In this document: one piece after another, positions 32,294-42,500 of the stretch | Position numbering within the stretch: position 1 is the stretch's first letter | Layout: each line of letters opens with the position of its first letter | Source of the DNA: an uncultured Selenomonadales bacterium | GTDB lineage: Bacteria > Bacillota > Negativicutes > Selenomonadales > Selenomonadaceae | DNA: 64,000 nt | Direction: 5' to 3' | NCBI GenBank assembly: GCA_937877545.1 | Contig: CALFJE010000062.1 | Location: forward strand, 5,738-69,737 | The notes under the pieces: model-generated | What the model was told of the DNA's origin: nothing | The model's input: the letters and a program-made list of their open reading frames with translations, nothing else | Database searches by the model: none | Position numbers and translations under genes: made by a program

Positions 32294-32322
32294 ATTTTAT
32301 AATGCGGCGGCGGACTTTTCAA
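32294..32322 (-). promoter_or_regulatory. Promoter of the YoeB-type toxin-antitoxin operon
   Basis: Minus strand TTGAAA (32322-32317), 17-base spacer, TAAAAT (32299-32294). The antitoxin ATG is about 20 bases downstream. Confidence 0.65.
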
Positions 32323-32343
32323 CTAATTCCTAATTCCTAATTC
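32323..32343. repeat. Heptamer repeat
   Basis: Three consecutive CTAATTC-type 7-mers between two divergent promoters, identical in type to those at 10891-10912. Confidence 0.8.
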
Positions 32344-32345
32344 CA

Positions 32346-32374
32346 TTGACACCTTGACGCATGAATTATAAAAT
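32346..32374 (+). promoter_or_regulatory. Sigma-A promoter of the activase-like gene
   Basis: TTGACA (32346-32351), 17-base spacer, TAAAAT (32369-32374). Confidence 0.7.
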
Positions 32375-32398
32375 TGCAGGCGGCGAGGTGATTTTTTT

Positions 32399-35300
32399 AT
32401 GAAAGTCGGAATAGACATCGGCTCCACGACGATAAAGTTGGTCGTCATGGACAACAAGGAACAGCTTATCTTCAAAAATTATGCGCGGCACTTTTCGGAA
32501 ATCGGCTCCGCGCTGACGAATTCATTAACGTCGCTGAAAAATATCATCGGCGAAAAAACGTTCAAAATCGCGTTGGCAGGCTCGGCGGGCATGGGCATAG
32601 CGAAAAAAATATCGCTGCCGTTCGTGCAAGAGGTGATAGCTTGTCAGCGTGCGGTGGAGGAGTTCATACCGCAGACGGATACAGTCGTTGAACTCGGCGG
32701 TGAGGACGCGAAGATTATTTATCTGGGCAACGCGCCCGAAGTGCGCATGAACGGCGTCTGCGCGGGCGGCACAGGAAGTTTTATCGACCACATGGCGAGC
32801 TTGCTGTCGACCGACGCGCCGGGCTTGAACGCTTTGGCGGAAAAGGGCAAGCAGATTTATACAATCGCGTCGCGTTGCGGTGTGTTTGCCAAGACCGATA
32901 TTCAAGCCCTCATGAACGACGGCGCGAAGAAAGCCGATATTGCGCTGTCGATTTTTCAAGCGGTGGTTAATCAGACGATCGGGAATTTGGCGCAGGGACG
33001 ACCGATAGCGGGCAACGTGGCATTTTTGGGCGGACCTTTGCACTTCCTGCCCGAACTCAAGAAACGTTTCGTCGAGACGCTCGGACTTTCCAAGGAGGAG
33101 GTCGTGGAGACGCCCGACGGTAATTTTTTTGTGGCGACGGGCGCGGCGTTATCCGACGAGGCGCAGGAAATTTCAATCGGCAAGCTTGAAGAGTCGATAA
33201 AAAAATCGGAGGAAGCCGCCAAATCGGAAACGCGCAAGGCGGACTTTACCCTGTTTGCGGACGCCGCCGACTATGACGCTTTTAAGGCGCGGCACGAGGC
33301 GGCTAAGGTTAAGCGCGGCGATTTGAGCACTTATCGCGGGAAAATTTACGTCGGCATCGACGCCGGCTCCACCACAACCAAAATTTGCGCTATCGGCGGC
33401 GACAAGGAAATTCTTTATACGAATTACGGCTCCAACGAGGGTGCGCCGCTTAAAATCGTCGTCAAGCAGATTCGCGACCTCTATGACAAATTGCCCGCGA
33501 CCGCGCAGATTGGCGGCGTCTACACGACGGGCTACGGCGAGGCGATTGTCAAAGCGGCACTTCACGCCGACGGCTCCGAGGTCGAGACTTTTGCACATTT
33601 GACTGCCGCGCAGGAATTTTGCCCCGACGTGTCGTTTGTACTTGACATTGGCGGGCAGGACATGAAGTGTTTTTTCGTTAAGGACGGCACAATCGGCAAC
33701 ATCACGCTCAACGAGGCTTGCTCGGCGGGTTGCGGCAGTTTCATTCAGAATTTCGCGCAGGGCTTGAACATGACGGTCGGCGATTTTGCCGGAAAGGCTC
33801 TGAATTCCAAGGCTCCCGTCGATTTGGGTACGCGTTGCACGGTTTTTATGAATTCCAAAGTCAAGCAGGCGCAAAAGGAAGGCGCGACCGTCAGCGACAT
33901 TTCGGCGGGCATTTCGCTCAGCGTGATTAAAAATGCGCTGTTTAAGGTCATGCAACTGAAAAATGTTGACGACCTCGGCGACAATATTGTCGTGCAGGGC
34001 GGCACTTTTTACAACGACGCCGTGCTCCGCTCGATGGAGGAAATTCTGAATAAAAACGTGATTCGCCCCGATATTGCGGGTTTAATGGGCGCGTACGGCG
34101 CGGCGATTCTTGCAAAAGAGAATTTTTCGGGCGATTCGACGCTTTTATCCGCCGAACAATTGGAAAATTTCTCCGTCGTGACCAAATCTTATCGGTGCGG
34201 GCGGTGCGGAAATAATTGCTTAATTACCATGCAAAAATTCCCCGACGGCGGAAAATATTTTACGGGAAATCGTTGCGAGCGCGGCGCGGGCGGGAAAATT
34301 AAGGCTCAATCCGAAATTCCCAACGCCTTTGCCTATAAATATCAGCGCGTTTTCGATTATAAGCCGTTGGAAAATGCTCCTCGCGGTTCAATCGGCATTC
34401 CGCGCACGTTAAATATTTACGAGGATTATCCGTTTTGGCACACATTTTTTACCAAATTGGGTTATCGCGTCGAAATTTCCGCAAAGTCTTCCGCGCAGAT
34501 TTTTTATAAAGGGCTTTCCACGATACCGAGCGATTCGCTGTGTTATCCCGCAAAATTGGCGCACGGACACATTATGGACTTGGTTGAGCGCGGCTTGAAA
34601 AAAATATTTTATCCTTGCGAGCCGTATAATTTCGATACGCGCTCAGATAATTTTTATAATTGCCCGATTGTCGCCGGTTATCCCGAAAATATCCGCAATA
34701 ATATGGACGTTCTCCGCGAAAAAAATATTAAATTTATTCAACCGTTTTTGCCCGTCCATGACATTAAAAAGCTTAAAAAACGTCTTGCCGAGGAATTTTA
34801 TTCGGAAAATATCACGGCGAAGGAAATATCTGCGGCTGTCGATGCGGCGGCGGCGGAAATGGAAAATTATCGTCGCGACGTGCAAAATTTCGGCGAAAAT
34901 CTTCTTAACCGCATAAAAAATACGGGCGAACACGCGATTTTACTTATCGGACGCCCGTATCATATCGACCCGGAAATAAATCACGGTATCGCCGAGATGA
35001 TTCAGTCTTACGGCTTGCCGATTTTGTCCGAGGACGCGGTTTATCACACGCCAATTGACGCGCCGCAAATTTCGGTTGTGAATCAGTGGAGTTATCACGC
35101 CCGCCTTTATCACGCCGCGCAATTCGCCGCGCAAAATCCCAACGTCACGCTGATTCAATTAAGCTCGTTCGGTTGCGGGCTGGACGCGCTCACGATTGAA
35201 CAGGTCAAGGAAATTTTGGAGGCGCACGGGCGAATCTACACGATGATAAAGCTCGACGAGGTTTCAAATTTGGGGGCGGCGCGGATAAGATTGCGTTCGT

Positions 35301-36592
35301 TGCTTGCCGCGCTGAAAAGAAAATCGCCCGTCTCCTATTCGCCTAAAAAATTCCCCGAACGCCCGCATTTTACGCCCGATTGCAAGGCAAAACATACAAT
35401 CCTCGCTCCGCAAATGGCTCCGATTCACTTTGAACTTGTCCAAACCGTCCTGCAGAAATACGGCTACAGAATTCTGATTCCCGCGCTGCCCGATAAGGCG
35501 GCGATTGATTGGGGCTTGCGCTACGTCAACAACGAGATGTGCTATCCCGCGATTGTCGTTACGGGGCAGATGATTGCGGCGTTGAAGTCGGGCGAATGCG
35601 ACCCCGATAACACTTCGATAATTTTGTTCCAGACGTGCGGCGGTTGTCGCGCCACGAATTATATCAGCGTCATGCGCCAAGCTTTGAAGTTTGCGGGCTT
35701 CGGGCAAGTGCCGGTTTTTGCGTGCTACGGCTTGCCCGACGAGACCGATGCCTTTGAGCTGAGTCGCGATTGCCTCATGGACGCGATTAAAGCCTCCGTC
35801 TACGGCGATTTGCTCATGAACGTTTCCAATCGTATGCGCCCGTATGAAATTCGTCGCGGCGAGACCGATAAACTGTTCGCGGAGTGGATGACGATTGCCA
35901 AGGCGGATTTGATTGACGGGAATTATTTCAGTTATCGGCGCAATATCGCGGAGATAGTGCGGCAATTCGACGCGATACCGATTAACGACGTTGCAAAGCC
36001 CAAAGTCGGCATTGTCGGAGAAATTCTGGTAAAGTATCACCCCGTGGCGAACAATTATTTGGAGCGGATATTGGCGGAGGAGGGCGCGGAGGTCGTAATG
36101 CCCGACTTCGTGGATTTTTTCCTGTACATAGCGCACGACGCGATAGTCAAGCGGGAATTATTGGGCGGCTCGCGCAAGGAGGAATTTTTCGCGGAGATTT
36201 TCATCAAGCTGATAGAATTCTTCCGTCTGCCGATGAAAAACGCGCTCAAGAATTCCGAGCACTTCCGCGCCCCGCACTCGATAAAGGACACTGCGCGGCT
36301 TGCAAGTCGATTCGTAAGCACGGGCAATTTGAACGGCGAGGGCTGGTTCCTGACCGGCGAAATGGTGAAACTCATCGAAGAGGGCGTGGAGAATGTGGTC
36401 TGCCTTCAACCGTTCGCGTGCCTGCCGAATCATTTAACGGGCAAAGGCGTAATGCACGCGCTGAGGCAACACTTTGAGCGGGCAAACATCGTGGCGATAG
36501 ACTGCGAGGCGGGTTCGTCGGAGGTCAATCAGTTGAATCGAATCAAGCTCATGCTGACAATCGCGAAAAAGCTCCTTCCGCGCAGAAGATAA
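32399..36592 (+). CDS. Two-headed BadF/HgdC-type activase fused to dehydratase-like domains
   Basis: 1397 residues, a large cytoplasmic protein common in Clostridia and Negativicutes. Two ASKHA ATPase domains lie in tandem: DIGSTTIKLV near residue 5 and DAGSTTTKICA near 322. Each has the cysteine motif of 2-hydroxyacyl-CoA dehydratase activases (CAGGTGSF at about 120; CSAGCGSF at about 441) that ligates a bridging [4Fe-4S] cluster. Then come a four-cysteine CGRCGNNC region, a DUF2229-like region (SDSLCYPAKLAHGH) and HgdB-like sequence. The substrate of this fused form is unknown; ATP-driven electron delivery to a dehydratase-type centre is the family inference. Own promoter and terminator. 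Confidence 0.88.
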   Translation: MKVGIDIGSTTIKLVVMDNKEQLIFKNYARHFSEIGSALTNSLTSLKNIIGEKTFKIALAGSAGMGIAKKISLPFVQEVIACQRAVEEFIPQTDTVVELGGEDAKIIYLGNAPEVRMNGVCAGGTGSFIDHMASLLSTDAPGLNALAEKGKQIYTIASRCGVFAKTDIQALMNDGAKKADIALSIFQAVVNQTIGNLAQGRPIAGNVAFLGGPLHFLPELKKRFVETLGLSKEEVVETPDGNFFVATGAALSDEAQEISIGKLEESIKKSEEAAKSETRKADFTLFADAADYDAFKARHEAAKVKRGDLSTYRGKIYVGIDAGSTTTKICAIGGDKEILYTNYGSNEGAPLKIVVKQIRDLYDKLPATAQIGGVYTTGYGEAIVKAALHADGSEVETFAHLTAAQEFCPDVSFVLDIGGQDMKCFFVKDGTIGNITLNEACSAGCGSFIQNFAQGLNMTVGDFAGKALNSKAPVDLGTRCTVFMNSKVKQAQKEGATVSDISAGISLSVIKNALFKVMQLKNVDDLGDNIVVQGGTFYNDAVLRSMEEILNKNVIRPDIAGLMGAYGAAILAKENFSGDSTLLSAEQLENFSVVTKSYRCGRCGNNCLITMQKFPDGGKYFTGNRCERGAGGKIKAQSEIPNAFAYKYQRVFDYKPLENAPRGSIGIPRTLNIYEDYPFWHTFFTKLGYRVEISAKSSAQIFYKGLSTIPSDSLCYPAKLAHGHIMDLVERGLKKIFYPCEPYNFDTRSDNFYNCPIVAGYPENIRNNMDVLREKNIKFIQPFLPVHDIKKLKKRLAEEFYSENITAKEISAAVDAAAAEMENYRRDVQNFGENLLNRIKNTGEHAILLIGRPYHIDPEINHGIAEMIQSYGLPILSEDAVYHTPIDAPQISVVNQWSYHARLYHAAQFAAQNPNVTLIQLSSFGCGLDALTIEQVKEILEAHGRIYTMIKLDEVSNLGAARIRLRSLLAALKRKSPVSYSPKKFPERPHFTPDCKAKHTILAPQMAPIHFELVQTVLQKYGYRILIPALPDKAAIDWGLRYVNNEMCYPAIVVTGQMIAALKSGECDPDNTSIILFQTCGGCRATNYISVMRQALKFAGFGQVPVFACYGLPDETDAFELSRDCLMDAIKASVYGDLLMNVSNRMRPYEIRRGETDKLFAEWMTIAKADLIDGNYFSYRRNIAEIVRQFDAIPINDVAKPKVGIVGEILVKYHPVANNYLERILAEEGAEVVMPDFVDFFLYIAHDAIVKRELLGGSRKEEFFAEIFIKLIEFFRLPMKNALKNSEHFRAPHSIKDTARLASRFVSTGNLNGEGWFLTGEMVKLIEEGVENVVCLQPFACLPNHLTGKGVMHALRQHFERANIVAIDCEAGSSEVNQLNRIKLMLTIAKKLLPRRR

Positions 36593-36604
36593 ATCGTAAA
36601 AAAT

Positions 36605-36648
36605 CGTTTCCCTTCCGAATTGCGGCGGGGAATTTTTTTTGCAAAAAT
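36605..36648 (+). terminator. Terminator of the activase-like gene
   Basis: Interrupted stem TTCCC-TTCCG/CGG-CGGGGAA followed by T8, about 12 bases after the stop. Confidence 0.7.
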
Positions 36649-36649
36649 C

Positions 36650-36982
36650 GGCGGCGGTGCAGGCAACCTCCGCGTTAAATACCTTGATTATCTGTACCGT
36701 GCAGATTCCACGTTGCAGATAGGCGGAGGCATCGGGACTTACTCCGCAGAGAGAATTGTCAACAACGACGCTATAATCACAGTCGGCGACGGCAAGGACA
36801 TTATCTGCGACTTCGACGACGATGACCTCCTTCAAGTCAGCGGCACGTTTACCGCCTCCTACAACGTCGGCACGAATAAAGTTCTGATAAAGGTCGGCTC
36901 GACCGCCTCCGCTATAACTTTGCAAGACTTCACCGCCTCGACGTTCAATATTAACGGCGACCGCTACGCAATCAGCGGTTAA
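36650..36982 (+). pseudogene. 3' remnant of an RTX-like surface-protein gene
   Basis: An open frame without start codon or SD. In order it encodes DSTLQIGGGIGTYS, VGDGKDIICDFDDDDLLQVSG, and NKVLIKVGSTASAITLQDF, like the C-terminal end of the RTX proteins at 4.3-10.9 kb. After its stop, the 18 bases at about 36995 (AGTAAAATCTGCGCGGAG) are identical to those spanning the stop of the giant gene at about 10102. It is therefore a truncated paralogue. Confidence 0.75.
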
Positions 36983-37025
36983 ACCCTTAAAAAGCAGTAA
37001 AATCTGCGCGGAGTCAAAAAATTTT

Positions 37026-37051
37026 CCCCCGCTTTCAAAGCGGATTTTTTA
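37026..37051 (+). terminator. Terminator after the RTX remnant
   Basis: Perfect 7-bp stem CCGCTTT/AAAGCGG with a one-base nominal loop, then ATTTTTT. Confidence 0.8.
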
Positions 37052-37080
37052 TTGACAAGAAAAATATTCCGCGTGATAAT
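37052..37080 (+). promoter_or_regulatory. Sigma-A promoter of the MFS exporter
   Basis: TTGACA (37052-37057), 17-base spacer, GATAAT (37075-37080). Confidence 0.8.
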
Positions 37081-37109
37081 CGGCAAAAAAGATTCGGCGA
37101 GGCGAGTTC

Positions 37110-38324
37110 ATGAGGCGGCAAAAATATTTGACAGTAACGGCAATGATAATCTACCTGACATTTATCGGGGCATTTATCCCGCTGTCGACGGATTTGTATC
37201 TGCCCGCGTTGCCGGAGATGGGCAATTACTTTTCGGCGAGCGAGTTCCTTGTCGGCTTGACGCTGACTATATTTTTTTTCGTATTCGCGGTGAGCATGAT
37301 TTTATTTGGACCTTTGTCGGATAAGTACGGGCGGCGACCGATTTTGATATTCGGCGCGGCGATTTATACGGCGGCGTCATTAGCCTGCGCGGAGGCGTCG
37401 AACATATATTTTTTGCTGGCGGGGCGATTCTTTCAAGCGGTGGGTTCGGGCGCGATAATCACGGTGGAAACCGCGCTGATTAAAGATTGCTTTCGCGGGC
37501 AAATCATGCGGAAAATCTTGGCGATAACGCAAGCCCTGGGCGTAATAGCCCCCATGGCGGCACCGTTAATCGGTGGCGTGCTGTTGACGTTCACGGATTG
37601 GCGCGGCTCGTTTTATCTGCTGACGCTCCTAGGCGCGATAAATTTATTCGTGGCGTTTTTATTTTGCGAGACTTTGCCCGAACACAAACGCTATCACGGC
37701 GGAATATTCAATTCGCTGACGCTCCTGCTTGAAGTCGGGCGCAAACGTTACTTCATGGCGGCGTTGATTATGTTCTCGATATTATCCGCGCCCTACATGG
37801 CGTACTTAAGCGCGTCGTCGTTCATCTATGTGGAATTCTTCAACCTGACCGCGCAGGAGTACAGCTATTTTTTCGCGGTGAACTCGGCGGCGTCAATCCT
37901 CGGACCGATACTCTACCTCAAGCTGAAAGATTTAATGACTAACGTCGGAATGTTGCGGCTGTGCTTTCTAATCGCGGCGGCGAGCGGCGTCCTGGTCTTG
38001 ACGGTCGGGCAAATGCGGGCGGTCGTATTCTTGCTGGCGTTCGTGCCGTTCACGGCGATAGGCGCGGTGGTGCGCCCGTTCGCAATGGAAATTCTGTTGC
38101 TCGAAGCCAAAGAGAACGTCGGAACCGCCTCGTCGATTATAAACTTTGTGCCGACGCTGTTCGGGAGCCTGGGCATGATGCTCGGAACGTTGCCGTGGGC
38201 AAATTTCATAGACGGGCTTGGGCTAATCATGACGACGGCGACGGCGTTATCGATATTGCTGTGGCTTTTGATTCGGAGCGGGCGATTCGGGGCGGCTCGG
38301 CAGAGTGCAAGCGATTTAACTTAA
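37110..38324 (+). CDS. Bcr/CflA family multidrug efflux MFS transporter
   Basis: A 404-residue membrane protein with 12 predicted helices. The first helix ends in STDLYLPALPEM, the Bcr/CflA signature. The MFS motif A (GPLSDKYGRRPIL) lies between helices 2 and 3, and motif C-like glycines are in helix 5 (GVIAPMAAPLIGG). Proton-driven export of drugs or metabolites is the family function; the substrate is unknown. SGNH hydrolase follows 12 bp later, probably in one operon. Confidence 0.92.
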   Translation: MRRQKYLTVTAMIIYLTFIGAFIPLSTDLYLPALPEMGNYFSASEFLVGLTLTIFFFVFAVSMILFGPLSDKYGRRPILIFGAAIYTAASLACAEASNIYFLLAGRFFQAVGSGAIITVETALIKDCFRGQIMRKILAITQALGVIAPMAAPLIGGVLLTFTDWRGSFYLLTLLGAINLFVAFLFCETLPEHKRYHGGIFNSLTLLLEVGRKRYFMAALIMFSILSAPYMAYLSASSFIYVEFFNLTAQEYSYFFAVNSAASILGPILYLKLKDLMTNVGMLRLCFLIAAASGVLVLTVGQMRAVVFLLAFVPFTAIGAVVRPFAMEILLLEAKENVGTASSIINFVPTLFGSLGMMLGTLPWANFIDGLGLIMTTATALSILLWLLIRSGRFGAARQSASDLT

Positions 38325-38336
38325 GGAGGCGTTTTT

Positions 38337-39290
38337 ATGCGATTGAAAAGATTTTTGCCGCTGATATTGGCGACGTGTTTGCTGTTCGGCGGAGGCGTCG
38401 AGGCGGACGAGCTAAAAAAATTCCCGCCGCCGCTGTTGACGGCAGAATTCGAGCAAATGGACTTCGCGCCGCTTTACCCGACGTATTCTTGGGAGCCGGT
38501 GCCGCGAAGCGAATTTTACAAGATACAACTGGTAAAAATCGGGGAGGCGCGAGACAAAATCGTCCGCGAGCTGTATAACACGGAGGCGTTTAATCGCGTA
38601 ACGGACGGGACGCCTTTGACGGAGCCGGGCGAATATTATTGGCGCGTGTGCGTCGTCGACAAGAAGCATAAGCAATTAAGCGATTGGTCGGTCAGGAAAT
38701 TTTTCAAAGTGACTGCGCCCGTAAAGTTCGCGGTGCTCGGCGACAGCATAAGTCACGGCGGCGCGAACTACATTCCTGCGGGGCAACTTTCCTGTCAATG
38801 GGAGACGTATTGCGACGTTCCGATTAAAAATCTGGCGCGGAGCGGCGATACAACTCAAATGATGCTGGAGCGTTTCGACAAAGACGTTCTGCCGTTCAAG
38901 CCGCGTGTGCTGGTGATAATGGGCGGCGTGAACGATATACGCATGGGCATGAGCGGCGACGCGGTTATCAAGAATTTGGCGGCACTGCGCGATAAATGCC
39001 TTGCCAATAAGATAACGCCGGTTTTCTGCACGCTTACCTCGATGAACCCCGAAATTATTCAACGCGTGGGAATTCCGTTGACGGCGGGCGATTGGCGGGC
39101 GGAGCGCGAACGCGTCAATCTCTGGATAATGCAGACGCCGTATTGTGTCGACGCGGCAAGCACTCTTACGGACGACAAAGGCTATCTCCGCGCAGATTTG
39201 ACGCCCGACGGCTTGCACCCCGCCTTACGCGGCAAAAAGCTTATCGGCGAGGCTGTCGGCGACTATCTCAAAAAAATGAACGTTACATAA
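38337..39290 (+). CDS. Exported SGNH/GDSL hydrolase
   Basis: 317 residues. A signal peptide (RLKRFLPLILATCLLFGGGVEA, cut near 24) is followed by a fibronectin-like N-terminal segment (about 30-125) and an SGNH esterase domain. Block I is GDSIS, block III is GGVNDIR, and the catalytic pair DGLHP is near the C-terminus. Relatives remove acetyl or acyl groups from cell-wall or polysaccharide substrates. The substrate here is unknown. SD TAAGGAGG. Confidence 0.88.
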   Translation: MRLKRFLPLILATCLLFGGGVEADELKKFPPPLLTAEFEQMDFAPLYPTYSWEPVPRSEFYKIQLVKIGEARDKIVRELYNTEAFNRVTDGTPLTEPGEYYWRVCVVDKKHKQLSDWSVRKFFKVTAPVKFAVLGDSISHGGANYIPAGQLSCQWETYCDVPIKNLARSGDTTQMMLERFDKDVLPFKPRVLVIMGGVNDIRMGMSGDAVIKNLAALRDKCLANKITPVFCTLTSMNPEIIQRVGIPLTAGDWRAERERVNLWIMQTPYCVDAASTLTDDKGYLRADLTPDGLHPALRGKKLIGEAVGDYLKKMNVT

Positions 39291-39295
39291 CAAAA

Positions 39296-39319
39296 GGAGC
39301 CGTCATGGATGACGGCTCC
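39296..39319. other. Perfect 9-bp hairpin after the SGNH gene
   Basis: GGAGCCGTC/GACGGCTCC with loop ATGGAT, starting just after the stop. No T-run follows, so it is a 3'-end stabilising hairpin or weak terminator. Confidence 0.6.
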
Positions 39320-39425
39320 CCCGCCGGCGCATTTGCGTGACGCAAATACCGACGGCGTCGTTACTTGAAAATATTATACGGTACGGGTAGCGGACTTTAC
39401 GCCCCTGCGAGGCACCCTTTCTTTG

Positions 39426-39455
39426 CTACTTTCTTTGGGTGCGCAAAGAAAGTAG
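39426..39455. other. Perfect 12-bp inverted repeat
   Basis: CTACTTTCTTTG, loop GGTGCG, CAAAGAAAGTAG, in the intergenic region 39291-39549. It is not followed by a T-run. Origin unknown; it may be a dispersed extragenic element. Confidence 0.75.
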
Positions 39456-39501
39456 TTAATCCATATGGATTCTTTGATTCCTGTCTTGTGAGCAAGAAAG
39501 G

Positions 39502-39540
39502 AAAAACCCCTCCGATTTTTGGGAGGGGTTAAATTTTTTC
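39502..39540 (-). terminator. Terminator of rpoBC
   Basis: Stem CCCCTCC/GGGAGGGG; on the minus strand the stem is followed by TTTTTCC, and on the plus strand by TTAAATTTTTT, so it can work both ways. Confidence 0.85.
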
Positions 39541-39549
39541 AGCTGTAGA

Positions 39550-42500
39550 TTATTCGGTTTCGGCTTCCTTATCGATAACGGTCAGCTCGCGGTAATGCGC
39601 CATGCCCGTGCCCGCCGGTATCAGCTTGCCGATAATGACGTTTTCCTTAAGCCCGATAAGCGGGTCAATCTTGCCCTTAATCGCTGCGTCGGTGAGGACG
39701 CGTGTCGTCTCCTGGAAACTTGCCGCGCTAAGGAACGAATCGGTTGCCAGTGACGCTTTGGTTATGCCCAGCAGAATCGGCTTGGCGACGGCGGGTGCTC
39801 TGTCCTCCTCGATAGCTTTGGTGTTCGCCGCCTCGAAGATGTTCATATCTACGAATTCGCCCGGCAAAAATTCCGTCGAGCCGCTGTCTTCGATCTTGAC
39901 CTTGTGAAGCATTTGCCTAACCATAACCTCGATATGCTTGTCGTTAATTTCGACGCCCTGGGATTTGTAGACTTTTTGGACTTCCTTGACGAGGTAGCGG
40001 TGGGTTTCGCGGATGCCGCAGATGCGGAGGATGTCGTGGGGGTTTTTTGCGCCGTCGGTGATGTTGTCGCCGGCTTGGATGGTGTCGCCCTCTTTGACTT
40101 TGGGTTGGATGCCGAAGGGGATGACATATTCGCGGGGCTGTTGGTTGGCTTGGTCGAAGGGGGTTATAACTATTACTTTAAGGCCGTTTTTATCGGGTTC
40201 GCCGTAGCTTACCGTGCCCGATATCTCCGCGATTATGGCGTTGTTTTTGGGTTTACGGGCTTCAAAGAGCTCCTCGACACGAGGCAAACCTTGAGTGATG
40301 TCGCCGCCGGCAACGCCGCCCGTGTGGAAGGTGCGCATAGTCAATTGGGTGCCCGGCTCGCCGATACTCTGAGCGGCGATAATGCCCACCGCTTCGCCGA
40401 TTTCAACCTCCGTGCGATTAGCCAAGTCTTGCCCGTAGCACTTTATGCAGACGCCTTGAGCACTCTTGCAGGTCAAGACAGAACGAATCAAGACTTTGTC
40501 GCGAACAGCACAGATTTTATCAGCCAAAGCGTCGTCAATGGTGGTGTTTATCGGGGCAATTAAGTTACCGTCAGAGTTGGAAATATCCTCAGCCAAAACC
40601 CGCCCAAGGATACGGTCTTTCAAGGATTCGATAACGCCGCGGGTGCCCTCGGTAATAGCCTCAACCAAAATGCCGCGGATATTATTGTTGCGAATGAAGA
40701 TTTCGGGAACGTCCTCGCAGTCCAATATCGCGTCCAATGCCTCGTGCGTAAGGTGTTCGCCCGCCTCTATGGTCACGCCGTCAAAGGAAACCGCCCGCGC
40801 CAACTCCTTGCCAATGTGCTCATGAATAAAGGCGTGGCGCAAAGTATGGCGTTCGGATTCGTCGCGGGTGCCCAAACGGATAACCTCAACAACACGACTG
40901 TGCTTCGGCGCATTGGGCTCAGTCAAACTCGAACCGCGTAAAACCAACTCAGCCGCACCCGTCTCGCCCAGGCTAACCAAATTTTCCTCGTCCAAAATGG
41001 TGTCTTGAGCTATGGCAACCTCGCCCGTCTCGGCATTGACAACATCAGAGGCAACCACGCGCCCCATTAAAGATTCGCTCAAAATCTCCAGCGCGTCAAA
41101 GGTGTCCTCAGCCAACAGAGCCCGCTCCAATAACAAATTGACAGAAGTAACGTCGCAATCGTCTTGGCGAACAATAACGTCCTGCGCCACGTCAACCAAA
41201 CGCCGCGTCAAATAGCCGGAGTCCGCCGTGCGAAGAGCAGTGTCAGCCAAGCCCTTGCGCGCTCCGTGACTTGAAATAAAATAATCCGAAACACTTAAGC
41301 CCTCGCGGAAATTCGCCGTTATCGGCAAGTCAATAATCTTGCCCGAAGGGTCAGCCATTAAGCCGCGCATCCCAGCCAACTGGCGCATCTGTTGCTTGTT
41401 GCCACGCGCCCCCGAATCGCTCATCATAAAGATAGGATTGAATTCGTCCATGTTCTCCATCATTGCGTCCGCGACCAAATCCGTCGCCTCGCTCCAGAGC
41501 GCACAGACTTTCTTGTACCGCTCAGTCTCCGTCAAGATACCCCGATTGAAATAAGTCTCAACCTTCTTGACCTTCTCGGAAGTCTCAGCCAAGATGTCAG
41601 CCTTCTTGGGAGGAACGATAACGTCCGATATGGCAACCGTCATGCCCGCAATACAGGCAAAATGATAGCCCAATCGCTTAACGTCGTCGATAACCTCAGC
41701 CGTCCGCGTAGCCCCAAACGCATTGAAACACGCAGCTACCAACTTGCCCAATGCCTTCTTGTTCATGACCTCTCCCAATATCCACGCGCCCGCCACGTCA
41801 CGATGATAATACCGTAACTCCTGCGGCAACTTCTCGTTGAAGATCATCCGCCCTACCGACGTCTTTACCATGATATATTCGTCGTCCGCCGCAAGCTGCT
41901 CTACCACAAACTCCGGCAACCGCTCTACGCTTATCCGCACGTTTATCTCAGCTTGTAAATCCAATTCCTTTTGATTATATGCCAGTAATGCCTCTTCTAT
42001 CCCCGTGAAATATTTCCCCGCGCCCAAGACCCGCCGCGCAGGCTTGTCCGCACGCAACTTCGTCAGGTAATACGTCCCCAATACCATGTCCTGCGTCGGT
42101 ACTATTATCGGCTTCCCGTCCTTCGGTGCCAATATGTGATTCGCCGCCAACATCAATACCCGCGCCTCCGCTTGCGCCTCCGCCGACAACGGCAGGTGTA
42201 TCGCCATTTGGTCACCGTCAAAGTCGGCATTGTAAGCCGTGCACGCCAACGGGTGAAGCTTTAAGGCGCGACCTTCCGTCAAGACCGGCTCGAAGGCTTG
42301 AATGCCCAATCTGTGGAGCGTCGGTGCGCGATTCAACAAAACGGGGTGCTCCTTGATGACTTCCTCCAAGACGCCCCAGACTTCAGGCGTGGCGCGGTCA
42401 ACTTTTTTCTTCGCCGCCTTGATAGTCAAGCCCGAATCCGCCGAAAGTTTCTTCATGACAAAGGGCTTGAAAAGCTCCAAAGCCATTTCCTTAGGCAGGC

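Noticed and set aside
35264..36136. 290-codon minus-strand ORF
   Set aside because: Antisense shadow of the activase-like gene; Arg/His-rich composition typical of such frames.
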